From contig JASAND010006604.1 in assembly GCA_030248195.1 (NCBI GenBank), positions 50,416 to 114,415 of the forward strand: DNA of 64,000 nt. The letters are read 5' to 3'. The notes below the pieces were generated by a model. The model ran no database searches, was not told the DNA's origin, and worked only from the letters and a program-made list of their open reading frames with translations. This stretch comes from Trissonchulus latispiculum (Eukaryota > Nematoda > Enoplea > Enoplida > Ironidae). Of the stretch, positions 31,713 to 40,435 are shown one piece after another (the stretch's first letter is position 1; each line of letters starts with the position of its first letter). A program made the position numbers and the translations under genes.

Positions 31713-32480
31713 CTATCGGACACCGCGGTTGTAGTTTCTTTCCTGGGAAATCTGGGCAGCCTGGATGTGATCTCGAGCCAGCTTCCAAGCCTTTCTCAAT
31801 CCTTCGGAGACCTGAGCTACATAGTCAGGGACCTTGTGGAATTCTCCCGGCTTCAAAAGTTGGTAGCTATTGGGCAGCGTAGGATCCCAACCATGCGAAA
31901 GGTAGAAGGGCGTGTCCCCCGTAGAGGCATGGACACTGGTATTATAAGCAAAAGTGCAGTAAGGCACCATTCGGTCCCAGTCTATATGCTCCTGTACCGC
32001 AGTTCGTAGCATGTGTTTCAGGGTCCTATGCCATCGCTCAACCTGACCGTTGCTCGACGGGTTATACTTAGTAGTTTCTACCTTCTTAACATCAGCCAAC
32101 TTGCAGATGGCCTTGTTGAGGGCCGAAATGAACTGGGGACCTTGATCACTAACAAGTTTGCGAGGAGCGCCAAATTTCAAAAGAACATGTTCGACGAAAG
32201 TGTAAGCGACCACCAATGCAGAAGCAACTCGAATGGGGACCGCTATGGCGTACTTGGAGAACGAATCTATGAAGGAGACAGCGTAACGATGTCCATGAAC
32301 CGACGGCCTTCGAAAATCCATGATGTCCACATGGATACGATCAAAGGGCTCAGTAGCCGGAATCGTATGAAGATGAGCGTTCTTACGCCTAGGAGGATTC
32401 TTGTGAGCCATGCAAACTCGACATGTGTTGACCCAGTCACGAACCGAGCCCCACAGGGAGGGCCACCAGTAGTTATTCAA
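31713..32480 (-). CDS. Integrase core of the giant element
   Basis: 255 codons. C20-x2-C23 is the Cys half of the HHCC zinc finger; the His half lies in the preceding frame. The catalytic triad is D52 (HVDIMDF), D112 (SDQGPQF) and E148 (NGQVERWHRTLK), with 35 residues between the last two, i.e. D-D-35-E. Integrase joins the element's DNA to host DNA. The frame is intact through the core; it is shifted relative to the upstream ORF near 32480-32520 and closed by TAG at 31713. Confidence 0.9.
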   Translation of the reverse strand: MNNYWWPSLWGSVRDWVNTCRVCMAHKNPPRRKNAHLHTIPATEPFDRIHVDIMDFRRPSVHGHRYAVSFIDSFSKYAIAVPIRVASALVVAYTFVEHVLLKFGAPRKLVSDQGPQFISALNKAICKLADVKKVETTKYNPSSNGQVERWHRTLKHMLRTAVQEHIDWDRMVPYCTFAYNTSVHASTGDTPFYLSHGWDPTLPNSYQLLKPGEFHKVPDYVAQVSEGLRKAWKLARDHIQAAQISQERNYNRGVR

Positions 32481-33460
32481 AACTCTGGCGTGGGTTCGTG
32501 ATATACCAAGGTGCCAGCGAGTGGACTATCATGGGCCGCCAGCAACACGTGATTCCTCAGAGGAAGTGGAACAGCTAACTGCTTCCTAGTCTCTTCGCGA
32601 GTCTTCTGCAACCTGTACAGAATATCATCTTCTACGATGAAGTCCTGGGCAGCGGCAGCAATCTTGACAGCTCTAGCTAAATTCAATGGTAGAACATCAT
32701 TTTCTAGGTACTCCCTTATGGCCGCGAAGAAGACGTCAGCTTTCTGTTGTTCGATCAGGTGCTCCCATATTGTACTAGTGAGGTACAATGGCTCCTCCAC
32801 GGGTAAGTCATTCTGCACTTCCTGCTCTTTTTCTCCGCCTTCAGGCGGAGGAGTCGCTACCCAAAGCTTAGAATCCCAGCTACCAGTAGTGGTAGAATCC
32901 TGGTCAATGTTTCTACCCTCAGCTTCAACGGGGGAGACGTCTGAGACCGAAGCGACATCCACGGCCTGCAGGCCTAAATCTTGCAATTCGCCTTCCGTAG
33001 GTACAGCTTGCTCGAGATTGGCACCAACTTGCGGACCCATTACGCTCTCGACAGCCTCAGAGGCCTCTGCCTGGGAAAGTTCATGCAAGTTGACAGACTG
33101 CATCTGTTCAACAACTTCGTCTAAGCTGTGACGAGCCTTTCCCTGGGACCTAGTTTGGATCGCGTAGACGTGCGAGGGTCGCTTTTCTCCCTTATGGGCA
33201 GGAGCTAACACGAAATTAACAACGCCGATTAATTGGTCAGCTACATCCGCCGTCACTGGTGGAGTGACTACGCGAGCATTTAGGGCCGCCACAGGCTTAG
33301 GGCCGGCTATGTCTCGAAAAAGGGGATTCCGAGACAATCCGTCAGCATTCTTATTGGCCTTGCCAGGGCGATGCTTAATGTCGAACGTATACTCACTAAA
33401 TTCCACCCTCCAGCGGGCCAAACTGGAATTCTCTGGAGGTGCCGAAATGAGCCACCTCAA
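32477..33460 (-). CDS. RNase H C-terminus, long linker and integrase zinc-finger start
   Basis: 327 codons. The first ~48 residues carry the conserved Gypsy motif at the end of RNase H (HRPGKANKNADGLSR). A linker of about 190 residues follows, acidic and Gln/Glu-rich, which is longer than usual between RNase H and integrase. The end leads into the integrase zinc-finger region (LLAAHDSPLAGTL) before the frame is lost. The start is where the frame opens, not a start codon. Confidence 0.8.
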   Translation of the reverse strand: MRWLISAPPENSSLARWRVEFSEYTFDIKHRPGKANKNADGLSRNPLFRDIAGPKPVAALNARVVTPPVTADVADQLIGVVNFVLAPAHKGEKRPSHVYAIQTRSQGKARHSLDEVVEQMQSVNLHELSQAEASEAVESVMGPQVGANLEQAVPTEGELQDLGLQAVDVASVSDVSPVEAEGRNIDQDSTTTGSWDSKLWVATPPPEGGEKEQEVQNDLPVEEPLYLTSTIWEHLIEQQKADVFFAAIREYLENDVLPLNLARAVKIAAAAQDFIVEDDILYRLQKTREETRKQLAVPLPLRNHVLLAAHDSPLAGTLVYHEPTPEF

Positions 33461-33474
33461 GGCGGAATGGTCAG

Positions 33475-33900
33475 TTACGACAGCGAACGGGGGCCTGCTA
33501 TAGTGCTATAATGCTTTTCATGCTTACGGAGAGATCGGGCAGCATAGGCAACAGGGTGTTCCTTGCCGTCTTCCTGAATTTGCGAGAGAACTACTCCTAA
33601 CCCTAGATCGGAAGCATCTGTGTGAAGGACGAACGGCTTCTCTATGTCCGGATAAGCAAGCACTGGAGCATTTCGCAGGGCATCCTTCAGATCCTGGAAG
33701 GCCGTCTAGCACTGTGAGGTGCATTTGAACTTAGTTTCCTTCTTTTTCAGCTGGTACAGCGGATTGGCCAGCGAGGCGAAACCCTTAATGAACTTAGCGT
33801 AATAGGCGCAACCTAATAAGCGTAATAGAAGCTCTCAACCTCCTTCAGATTGGAGGGAACTGCAAACTCGTCAATGGCCTTCACTCTGTCAGCCAAGGGC
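33475..33900 (-). pseudogene. RNase H N-terminal part, frames broken
   Basis: The piece at 33475-33663 has LHTDASDLGLGVVL, the first catalytic Asp block of Gypsy RNase H, and the block AYAARSLRKHEKHYS. Between 33664 and 33900 the connection to RT is closed by an in-frame TAG (near 33706) and frame changes. RNase H removes the RNA strand during reverse transcription. Confidence 0.8.
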
Positions 33901-34857
33901 TCAACGCCTCGAGGAGAGATAATATGCCCTAAATACTTCTTTCTGGAGGAAGCTACATTTCTCAGTATTGAGCTTCAGATCCGCTGCCTGTAAACGGTCA
34001 AAGGTCTCCTGCATAATATCAAGGTGTTCCTTAAAAGTTCTAGAGAAGATGATGATGTCGTCTATGTAGATGATGCACCTTTTCCACTGCAAATCGTCCA
34101 GGACTCGCTCCATGCACCGCTGGAAATTACCACGGGCAGACTTCAGTCCGAAGGGAAGAATGTTGTATTCAAACTGTCCATGGAAGGTGTTGAAAGCGGC
34201 CTTAGACCTAGATTCCTCGTCTAATTCAATCTGATTAAAACCCTTATTCAAATCTAACGTGCTAAAATAGCGCGCACCCTTCAAGGCGGCAAGCACATCA
34301 TCAATACGAGGAAGAGGGTAGATGTCAGGCTGAGAAATCTTATTTATTCGACGAAAGTCTACGCAGAGCCTCCACTTTCCATTGGGCTTTGGAACGTACA
34401 GCATGGGAGAGGCCCACGGACTCTGGGAAGGCCGAATGAATCCATGTTTCAACATTTCTTTCAATTCTTCCAGCAGGACATCGCGGAGATGAACCGGCAG
34501 CCTGTACGGAGGAGAATAGATCGGGGCATGAGCTCCCGTGTTGATCGAGGCCTTAAAGACGGAACACTTCCCTACATCAAAAGGGTGATGGGAAAAGGCT
34601 TGCTCATTCCTAGTGAGGCTCCGAACGAATTGATCCATCTCAGTGGGGGACATCTCCGAGGATGGCTTAGGCAGTTCCTTAAAACACTCAGGGAGGTCAG
34701 TCAAGGTCTTGAGACCTTCTCGTGCAGACACAGAACGATAACCTTGAGCGATACCGTCAGGTTCTGACAGTACCTGATTCAGCTGCAAGACGCCACTACC
34801 GGGTGTCCGAACATAGTAACAGCCATAGGCATGTCTCTTAAAGTCCTCCTTATCCAC
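33901..34857 (-). CDS. Reverse transcriptase of the giant element
   Basis: 318 codons covering fingers and palm of a Ty3/Gypsy RT: PNGKWRLCVDFRRIN, D202 in FSTLDLNKGFNQI, LPFGLKSARGNFQ, and catalytic YIDD at 264-267. The start overlaps the protease ORF by 79 bp in the -1 frame, the arrangement used by many elements to make Gag-Pro-Pol; no classical slippery heptamer is visible in the overlap. A one-base frameshift near 33935 ends the frame before the thumb, a mutation of this copy. Confidence 0.92.
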   Translation of the reverse strand: MDKEDFKRHAYGCYYVRTPGSGVLQLNQVLSEPDGIAQGYRSVSAREGLKTLTDLPECFKELPKPSSEMSPTEMDQFVRSLTRNEQAFSHHPFDVGKCSVFKASINTGAHAPIYSPPYRLPVHLRDVLLEELKEMLKHGFIRPSQSPWASPMLYVPKPNGKWRLCVDFRRINKISQPDIYPLPRIDDVLAALKGARYFSTLDLNKGFNQIELDEESRSKAAFNTFHGQFEYNILPFGLKSARGNFQRCMERVLDDLQWKRCIIYIDDIIIFSRTFKEHLDIMQETFDRLQAADLKLNTEKCSFLQKEVFRAYYLSSRR

Positions 34858-37532
34858 GGAACGTCTGGTCGCACAGTGCCCAACGACTCTCTAGCATGCA
34901 ACTTAACTGGCTGTCCAGAGTAATTTTCGACGCAAACAAGAATGATCTTGTCGTCGAGCCTGACCCGAGCGGGCATGCAGGAGATTGGTTGCGCAGGATT
35001 CTGGGCAGCCTCAAACTTGTCGGGGTGAGGCTCAAAGTCACCTTCCACACCCAGCTCAACGTCTGGGGGAATCTCAACCATGGCGTTAATGATGGCCCGG
35101 GAGAATGGGGGCAACTCAAAGTCGTCAATAATGGAAACCCGATACAAGGAGTCGAGAGGGTGTTGAGGAGTGGAGATCGGCAAGACGAATCGTCCAGGAG
35201 GTGAATGCGAGTTAATTCGAATCTCGTTGTTATGGATGTCGAGATCGAAGGAGGCATCAAAACGAGACAGGAAGTCAGTGCCAAGAAGGATATCCTGCGG
35301 CGAAGTAGAACTAACATAGAAGGTGTGTGGAACTGGCGGATGGGCAGGGCACCTTGGGAAGGTGAACGTCGTAACCACCTGTTCAGAAATCGGTATTCGG
35401 TGTCCCGTGGCAGAAACACTCCACTTGGACTCAGCCAGTGGACGCGTTGGCAACCGGTACCTATCTACCACCTGCTGAGAGATAAGGGTAATGTTGGCTC
35501 CCGTGTCCAACAGGGCTGTAATGACCGTGTCATACATCTTCAAATCGATCAGCATAGGGGAAGCAGAAACGAAGTACACGACAGAATCGGAATCGTAGGC
35601 AAGCGAATGCCGCTTCGGAGGCAAGGAAACGGTAGCTGCCAGAGGATCTCCCAGATCCACTATCTTATTCCGATTGTGAGGGGACGAAGACCTATCTAAA
35701 CTATGATTACGACTTGACGTTCGCCGGCTAGACCCTGAATCGTTGTGAGAACGCCGCTTAGTGGGGGTTCCCATCTGAATTGACTCAAAGGAATCCAGTC
35801 CTTCATTCTTATAGGAAGCCTGCTGGAAGCTTACAGCGGCGTCCCTATTCCGGTCCCTACTAGTAGAAGGGCCCGCCACTTCAGAGGATTCGTCTTCATC
35901 GTCACTGAAGTGTGCAGCAAATTTAGTCTTGCGAGCCGATTTTCGAAGAGGAGACCTAACGTCAGGAGACGAAGCCGAAGGAGGGGGAGGATCACGAGCA
36001 CAATAATGGCTTATGCAGGTTGCAAGCCATTCGCAGCACGTCCTTCCGGCATCCTCCAATCCTTCCCTGGCCGGCCCAAGACAAGGGGCAAACCAGACCA
36101 CACAAAAGATCACTACCGCTACAACTATAAAGGTAATTATAAAGGTTGTCTTCATATCGAGGCTCAGCTCTTCAATGACAAGGGACTCGTGGTCGTGATA
36201 CTTCCGAATGACATTTTTGGCCATAGTGTTTTCATACTCGGCCCTGGCCAAATCTGTGTAACGCAACGGAATGATGTCCAGCTTCGGAGCCTTATAGGGC
36301 TTAGTTCCCGAATTAATCTCGACGGTGTGTTGGACTGTCTCAATGGCGCTGGTCAAGACCAGGTTACCTACGATAATGTGGTTATACCGTCCGTGTTCCA
36401 ACCAGACGACACCATTGTCAGGAACTCGGACCCTCTCAGCATGTGCCACGTGCTGTAACTGGGGCGTCTGAGTCAGCAGAATCTCGGGATGACTAGTCCT
36501 AATCAGGATTCCAGCAGGCGTGGAGGCATACTCGGTGTCCGAGGATAAGGCCTTTACCAGCAGGTGCTGCTGACACTGATCAATGTAGGTCAATTGAGGA
36601 GAAACTATTGCCCTAAGACAGACGGACTGAGGAGAAGTTACATAAGCACTAGGCTCACAAAGCCATAACCCGAAGGAGGAACGACATTCATGCAACGTCA
36701 CTTCCGAGAACCCGCCATCTTCAGCCGGACTCAGCTGCTGAATGTATGTAGGTAGGGGAGCCTTCATATGGCTTCGAGCTCCAAGAGCGTTGTACCCTAC
36801 ATTACTGACTTCATACAGCGGGCGAATCTCTTGATAAGACGGCACAGGTACCTCCAGAATGAATCCGAATATCAACCGTCTAAGGTCGATTTGCACCGGA
36901 TAAATCTTCCCGAAACGATAAACCAGGCTGGGCTCTTCCCGGAGGACGGAACTGTTCAACTGAACGTGATTATGCACAATGTCACGAAGGATCTTCAAAT
37001 TGATGAGACCCGGGAAGATTTTACCATCTAACCCGGCCTGCATGGCACTATCTATACTATGTTTCAGGGCGTTGCGGAAATTGGCTACTATCAGACTGTG
37101 ATGAACATACCTTGTGTACAAATACGCCTCACACCTAGCAGAGTTGATGACGTCGGTCAGTTGCTTCATAGCATGATGCAGGAAAGCATAGATTTGCTCA
37201 TTAGCCTCGGTCAATTTCTCAAATGCTATCTGATGCTCGGCAATCTGGGAATCCAACTTCTGACTGGCGCTAATGATAGCGTTAACCTTGTCCTGTAGTC
37301 TGCTGATGTGCATTGAATTTGCAATGGAAGCGCTCAGTCCTCCTATGCCTAAAGCTCCTTTTATGGCTGCGAAAGCTATGGAAAAAATGCCTCGTTTTCC
37401 CCTCTTCCCCGTAGGCAATTCAGAGTGGATACTACGGAAGCCGTCGTCAGTGTAAAGCGATTCATTATAGTCCTTATATCCCGTGGAAGTCTGATCACAA
37501 AGAAGAGGACTCTTACCACAAATAGTTTTCAT
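34779..37532 (-). CDS. Env-like ectodomain joined to aspartic protease, 917 aa
   Basis: One uninterrupted frame with two modules normally coded apart. Env-like module: a furin-type site RGKR at 44-47, a hydrophobic Gly/Ala-rich fusion-peptide-like segment at 48-65, a coiled coil at about 78-130, an ectodomain with few Cys, and a transmembrane helix at about 461-480, then a Cys-rich juxtamembrane stretch (486-511). Protease module: a disordered basic/acidic linker (515-650), then the retropepsin active site DTGA (676-679) and ILLGTDFL (748-755). The ATG overlaps the stop of the upstream ORF as ATGA, a geometry used for coupled re-initiation. The env-like features are as in errantivirus or baculovirus F-type proteins, judged by layout only. 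Position between gag and pol is very unusual. Confidence 0.8.
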   Translation of the reverse strand: MKTICGKSPLLCDQTSTGYKDYNESLYTDDGFRSIHSELPTGKRGKRGIFSIAFAAIKGALGIGGLSASIANSMHISRLQDKVNAIISASQKLDSQIAEHQIAFEKLTEANEQIYAFLHHAMKQLTDVINSARCEAYLYTRYVHHSLIVANFRNALKHSIDSAMQAGLDGKIFPGLINLKILRDIVHNHVQLNSSVLREEPSLVYRFGKIYPVQIDLRRLIFGFILEVPVPSYQEIRPLYEVSNVGYNALGARSHMKAPLPTYIQQLSPAEDGGFSEVTLHECRSSFGLWLCEPSAYVTSPQSVCLRAIVSPQLTYIDQCQQHLLVKALSSDTEYASTPAGILIRTSHPEILLTQTPQLQHVAHAERVRVPDNGVVWLEHGRYNHIIVGNLVLTSAIETVQHTVEINSGTKPYKAPKLDIIPLRYTDLARAEYENTMAKNVIRKYHDHESLVIEELSLDMKTTFIITFIVVAVVIFCVVWFAPCLGPAREGLEDAGRTCCEWLATCISHYCARDPPPPSASSPDVRSPLRKSARKTKFAAHFSDDEDESSEVAGPSTSRDRNRDAAVSFQQASYKNEGLDSFESIQMGTPTKRRSHNDSGSSRRTSSRNHSLDRSSSPHNRNKIVDLGDPLAATVSLPPKRHSLAYDSDSVVYFVSASPMLIDLKMYDTVITALLDTGANITLISQQVVDRYRLPTRPLAESKWSVSATGHRIPISEQVVTTFTFPRCPAHPPVPHTFYVSSTSPQDILLGTDFLSRFDASFDLDIHNNEIRINSHSPPGRFVLPISTPQHPLDSLYRVSIIDDFELPPFSRAIINAMVEIPPDVELGVEGDFEPHPDKFEAAQNPAQPISCMPARVRLDDKIILVCVENYSGQPVKLHARESLGTVRPDVPWIRRTLRDMPMAVTMFGHPVVASCS

Positions 37533-38104
37533 GATCTGGGCATAATATCTAGTGTTGAGAATATCGCGTACATTTCGTAATATTCCTCCTTAATTTCCTC
37601 TATATGGTTCTGTAGGAACTCCTGGTGCGGGCATTTCTGGGGGGATCCCTCCTTGGCCCAATCCTGACACTTTTTACAGCTAGCCGTATCATCCGTGAAA
37701 ACAGTCGTGGCTCCCTGCACACACATGTTGCAGAACAATTCCCAAGCAGCTGCAGTGTCGGTCTGAGGAGGATCCGGCATCCGGAAATGTATCAATAGAG
37801 GAACATACTCAGTTTTCTGATAAGTGACGGCTAATCCCTTGGGAGATAGAGCTACGCCCCATTCAGTGGAGATCATGGAGTTCATACCTTGGATTTTGCT
37901 GGCAAATGTGTTTCGTGACGAAGCAGGTCCGGAGGAACTCATGCCGATAATCGGACAGAAAACGAGTAACCCTAACAGAATCCAAACCCATGAGAGGGAC
38001 GAAATGCCAGAGCGATTAAATGTGGATGGAGACGAAGCGCTAGGGCGGTTAGATATCGATAGAGACGAAGGGCCAGAACGGGGGCCTCTGGGCGAGGATG
38101 GCAT
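37529..38104 (-). CDS. Membrane-anchored ORF before the env-like ORF, 191 aa
   Basis: The first ATG is at 38104, but the frame is open upstream to the UAA at 38273. After a Ser/Pro-rich stretch, residues 38-56 (WVWILLGLLVFC) form a signal anchor or internal signal peptide. A small domain with five Cys (125, 128, 143, 146, 158) includes two CxxC pairs; an acidic helix (168-180) ends it. It is followed by the env-like ORF with a 4-base ATGA overlap. It could be the N-terminal (surface-type) part of the env-like glycoprotein, with the cleavage site and fusion-type part in the next ORF. The family is not recognised. Confidence 0.6.
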   Translation of the reverse strand: MPSSPRGPRSGPSSLSISNRPSASSPSTFNRSGISSLSWVWILLGLLVFCPIIGMSSSGPASSRNTFASKIQGMNSMISTEWGVALSPKGLAVTYQKTEYVPLLIHFRMPDPPQTDTAAAWELFCNMCVQGATTVFTDDTASCKKCQDWAKEGSPQKCPHQEFLQNHIEEIKEEYYEMYAIFSTLDIMPRS

Positions 38105-38272
38105 TCGGACCCGCGGTTCAAGGGGGGATACCGACCTACCAAACCTTTTACCAGGCCGCTGTCGGGCCGATGAAGTCCCATTTTCCCCTTTAGCTCCGGG
38201 AGGGGCAGACTTGGTTCTCTTACGGATGCGTTTAGCAACTGAAGGAACTGACTTAGAATCAAGATGAAGAGG

Positions 38273-39025
38273 TTATTTAGCCTGGATTCGCTGCATCCTC
38301 GACTCCCAAAGAATTCTTTTATCTCTCATCCTTTTCTTGTGCTCAGCCTCCGCGTGAGCGCGCCTCTCTAAATGTTTATCTCTCTGACGCTCTTTCTTCC
38401 TAATGTCTTTCAGAAAGCGCCTGAGGAACTTAAGTTCACTATCAGTCAACGTGGATGAATCTGAATCAGAGTTGGGGTCACGTCGACTGAACTTCTTTCT
38501 AATCTCAACCCTAGGCAGACCTAAAGGAGAATCGGTCTGGATCTCAACTGCCTTGCTGAGAGACACCGGCTTCGTAGGATCACGATGACGAAGCAGGGGC
38601 ACTCTAGGTTTCCCTGTCGTTTTCCTAGGTCGAGACTTCTTTGGGGGCCCTGAAGGCTCCTTACTCAGACCCTCCTTTCGCAACCCTAACGACGATTCCT
38701 CGGCAGCGGCCGTCACCGCGTCCGCATTCCGCTGTTTCTGAGCCAGGACGGAAATTTCACTGCTCAGTTGCTTCAAGGTCATTGCTAGTTGGCCTTGCCA
38801 TTCAGCGAACTGCATTCCAGCCTCATAGTCATCTTGAGGCGGCCCAAGCGGAAGAGAGGGGAGTAAATTCTGTCCATTTGACTGACCCTTCTTAGTCACG
38901 GGCAGGTGACGATCTTTCAAATTGTCACCAAATTCAGTCCTATCTGTATCCTTACGGGCCGAAGGATTCAAGCTGCCTGAATCGACGGACCTGCTAGCCC
39001 GAGCAGAGGGCATCGAACGCTTCAC
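38273..39025 (-). CDS. Basic coiled-coil ORF after gag, 250 aa
   Basis: Same frame as gag, separated by 42 bases that begin with the gag UAG stop. The frame between that stop and the ATG is open. Features are a disordered N-terminus, a helix with heptad character at about 66-105 (MQFAEWQGQLAMTLKQLSS), a basic patch (PPKKSRPRKTTGKPR), and a long charged C-terminal helix with many Lys/Arg/Glu (KDIRKKERQRDKHLERR). It likely binds nucleic acid or assembles. No family is recognised. It may be made as a gag extension by readthrough. Confidence 0.6.
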   Translation of the reverse strand: MKRSMPSARASRSVDSGSLNPSARKDTDRTEFGDNLKDRHLPVTKKGQSNGQNLLPSLPLGPPQDDYEAGMQFAEWQGQLAMTLKQLSSEISVLAQKQRNADAVTAAAEESSLGLRKEGLSKEPSGPPKKSRPRKTTGKPRVPLLRHRDPTKPVSLSKAVEIQTDSPLGLPRVEIRKKFSRRDPNSDSDSSTLTDSELKFLRRFLKDIRKKERQRDKHLERRAHAEAEHKKRMRDKRILWESRMQRIQAK

Positions 39026-39067
39026 GTGCGACTCAGTGGATTCAGCTGCGTAAGACCTTAAGGATTG

Positions 39068-40435
39068 CTAAGGACCTGAAACTCCGACCACTTGGGCAGG
39101 CTTCGATTTGGAGAAGACCCTATTATTATCAACAACCGAGCTAAACTGACGGGACGTGTTCGGTCCATCAAGCGGAGGAACCACGGGATCAAGATTGCCT
39201 GCCGGACAAGGATGATCGGGATGAAACGGAGACCCTAAATCAAACTCACTCTTGCTCTGACCCTTATACAGCTGAGGAACCTTAACTCGAAAATTCTTCT
39301 GATAGGCCGGCTGACTATATAGTTCCCGATCCAGCCGTTGCGCAGACTCGTCTGGTGCCCGTTTACTCAGCTCAGACACATAACTGGACTGAGCCCCAGC
39401 CTTAGGTGTCTGATAATAGGGAGGCTGTCGGTAGGTTTCTGGCCCCAAATCCTGGATTTCCTTTTCCAGCTGCAAAATCCGGCTGCTGATAAGGGGAGCC
39501 CTAGATCCTCTATCAACGACTCCACTCACAGGATTCTCAACACCCGCGGAATGGGTGAAGTGAGGAGGACGGTTTTCCTGTCTCACGTCGGCAAACCCAT
39601 GCGGGGCATTGACGGCACTCACTGCTTCCCGTGGAGGCCTATCGGAAGAGTTCTGAACAGGCCCAGGACCAGAGGGAGCGGGTAAGGCGAGAGGCCGGTT
39701 CTGATTCAGACTAGGACCAGGCCCATAATTACCATACCCAATGGCGGGCTGAGAGGGACGGTTCCACTGCGGGCCCTGAGGCCGGGAATTACCCTGATAG
39801 TTGCTCTGATAATTGCCTCTAAGAGGACCACTAAGGCCGCGATTATACCCCTGTGTTCCTCGGTGTAAGCCACCACCTGGGGCAGTACACTTAGCCCTTG
39901 AGTGTCCAGGTCGACCACAATTAAAACACCTATAGTCACTGGGAAAGGGTCGGTCGTCGGCCTTCTGCCTGTCTCTTTCAGGCTTGCGAGAACCAGATCT
40001 GAGATCCTTAATCTCAGAAACCAGGGCCGTGGTGCACTGGACAAGCGAGCCAACTGTGGCCATCAAGGCCGCTGTGGTGGTTCCGCTTTCTGTGGTCTTA
40101 TCCTCGGGATTCAGTTCTAGAAATGCGGGAGTACCCTCTCCGGGATACACACCTTCTGCCTCACGGGCTTTCCGAAAAGCCTCACCATAATCAGTCGTGG
40201 TCATGGGGACATGCGGCTTCAAATCCCTCCTCAGTCCAATGAGGAAGAGCTTAAGCTTCATAGCTTCTACCGTAGCGGGGTCTGCCCCGTCCTTCCAAGC
40301 TATGCGTCCATACTTATTTAGCCTAAGCGAGAAGTCGGAGACGGATTCATTAGGTCCCTCTTGAACCTGAAAGAACTTTGCCGCGGCGTGCATGGGGGTT
40401 AAGGGAGGAATCATAGTTTGGCGAAGGATCTTCAC
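39068..40435 (-). CDS. Gag of the giant element (N-terminus missing)
   Basis: 455 codons from the first start-like codon; the frame is open further upstream into the LTR junction at ~40477, where the true N-terminal part has been lost. Residues 1-100 look like the end of a retrotransposon capsid (FFQVQEGPNESVSDFSLRLN ... FLIGLRRDLKPHV). The zinc knuckle is C170-x2-C173-x4-H178-x4-C183, followed by a Gly/Arg/Asn/Gln-rich region that binds RNA, then a Pro-rich linker with repeated Arg/Glu stretches. It ends at TAG (39068-39070), followed by CAATCCTTA, which resembles the CAR-YYA readthrough context. Gag forms the particle and packages RNA. Confidence 0.88.
   Translation of the reverse strand: MKILRQTMIPPLTPMHAAAKFFQVQEGPNESVSDFSLRLNKYGRIAWKDGADPATVEAMKLKLFLIGLRRDLKPHVPMTTTDYGEAFRKAREAEGVYPGEGTPAFLELNPEDKTTESGTTTAALMATVGSLVQCTTALVSEIKDLRSGSRKPERDRQKADDRPFPSDYRCFNCGRPGHSRAKCTAPGGGLHRGTQGYNRGLSGPLRGNYQSNYQGNSRPQGPQWNRPSQPAIGYGNYGPGPSLNQNRPLALPAPSGPGPVQNSSDRPPREAVSAVNAPHGFADVRQENRPPHFTHSAGVENPVSGVVDRGSRAPLISSRILQLEKEIQDLGPETYRQPPYYQTPKAGAQSSYVSELSKRAPDESAQRLDRELYSQPAYQKNFRVKVPQLYKGQSKSEFDLGSPFHPDHPCPAGNLDPVVPPLDGPNTSRQFSSVVDNNRVFSKSKPAQVVGVSGP

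Noticed and set aside
34779..34857. A -1 slippery heptamer for Pro-Pol frameshifting
   Set aside because: The overlap has no X-XXY-YYZ sequence; the ACTTTAA-like run does not fit. The geometry is reported, not a signal.
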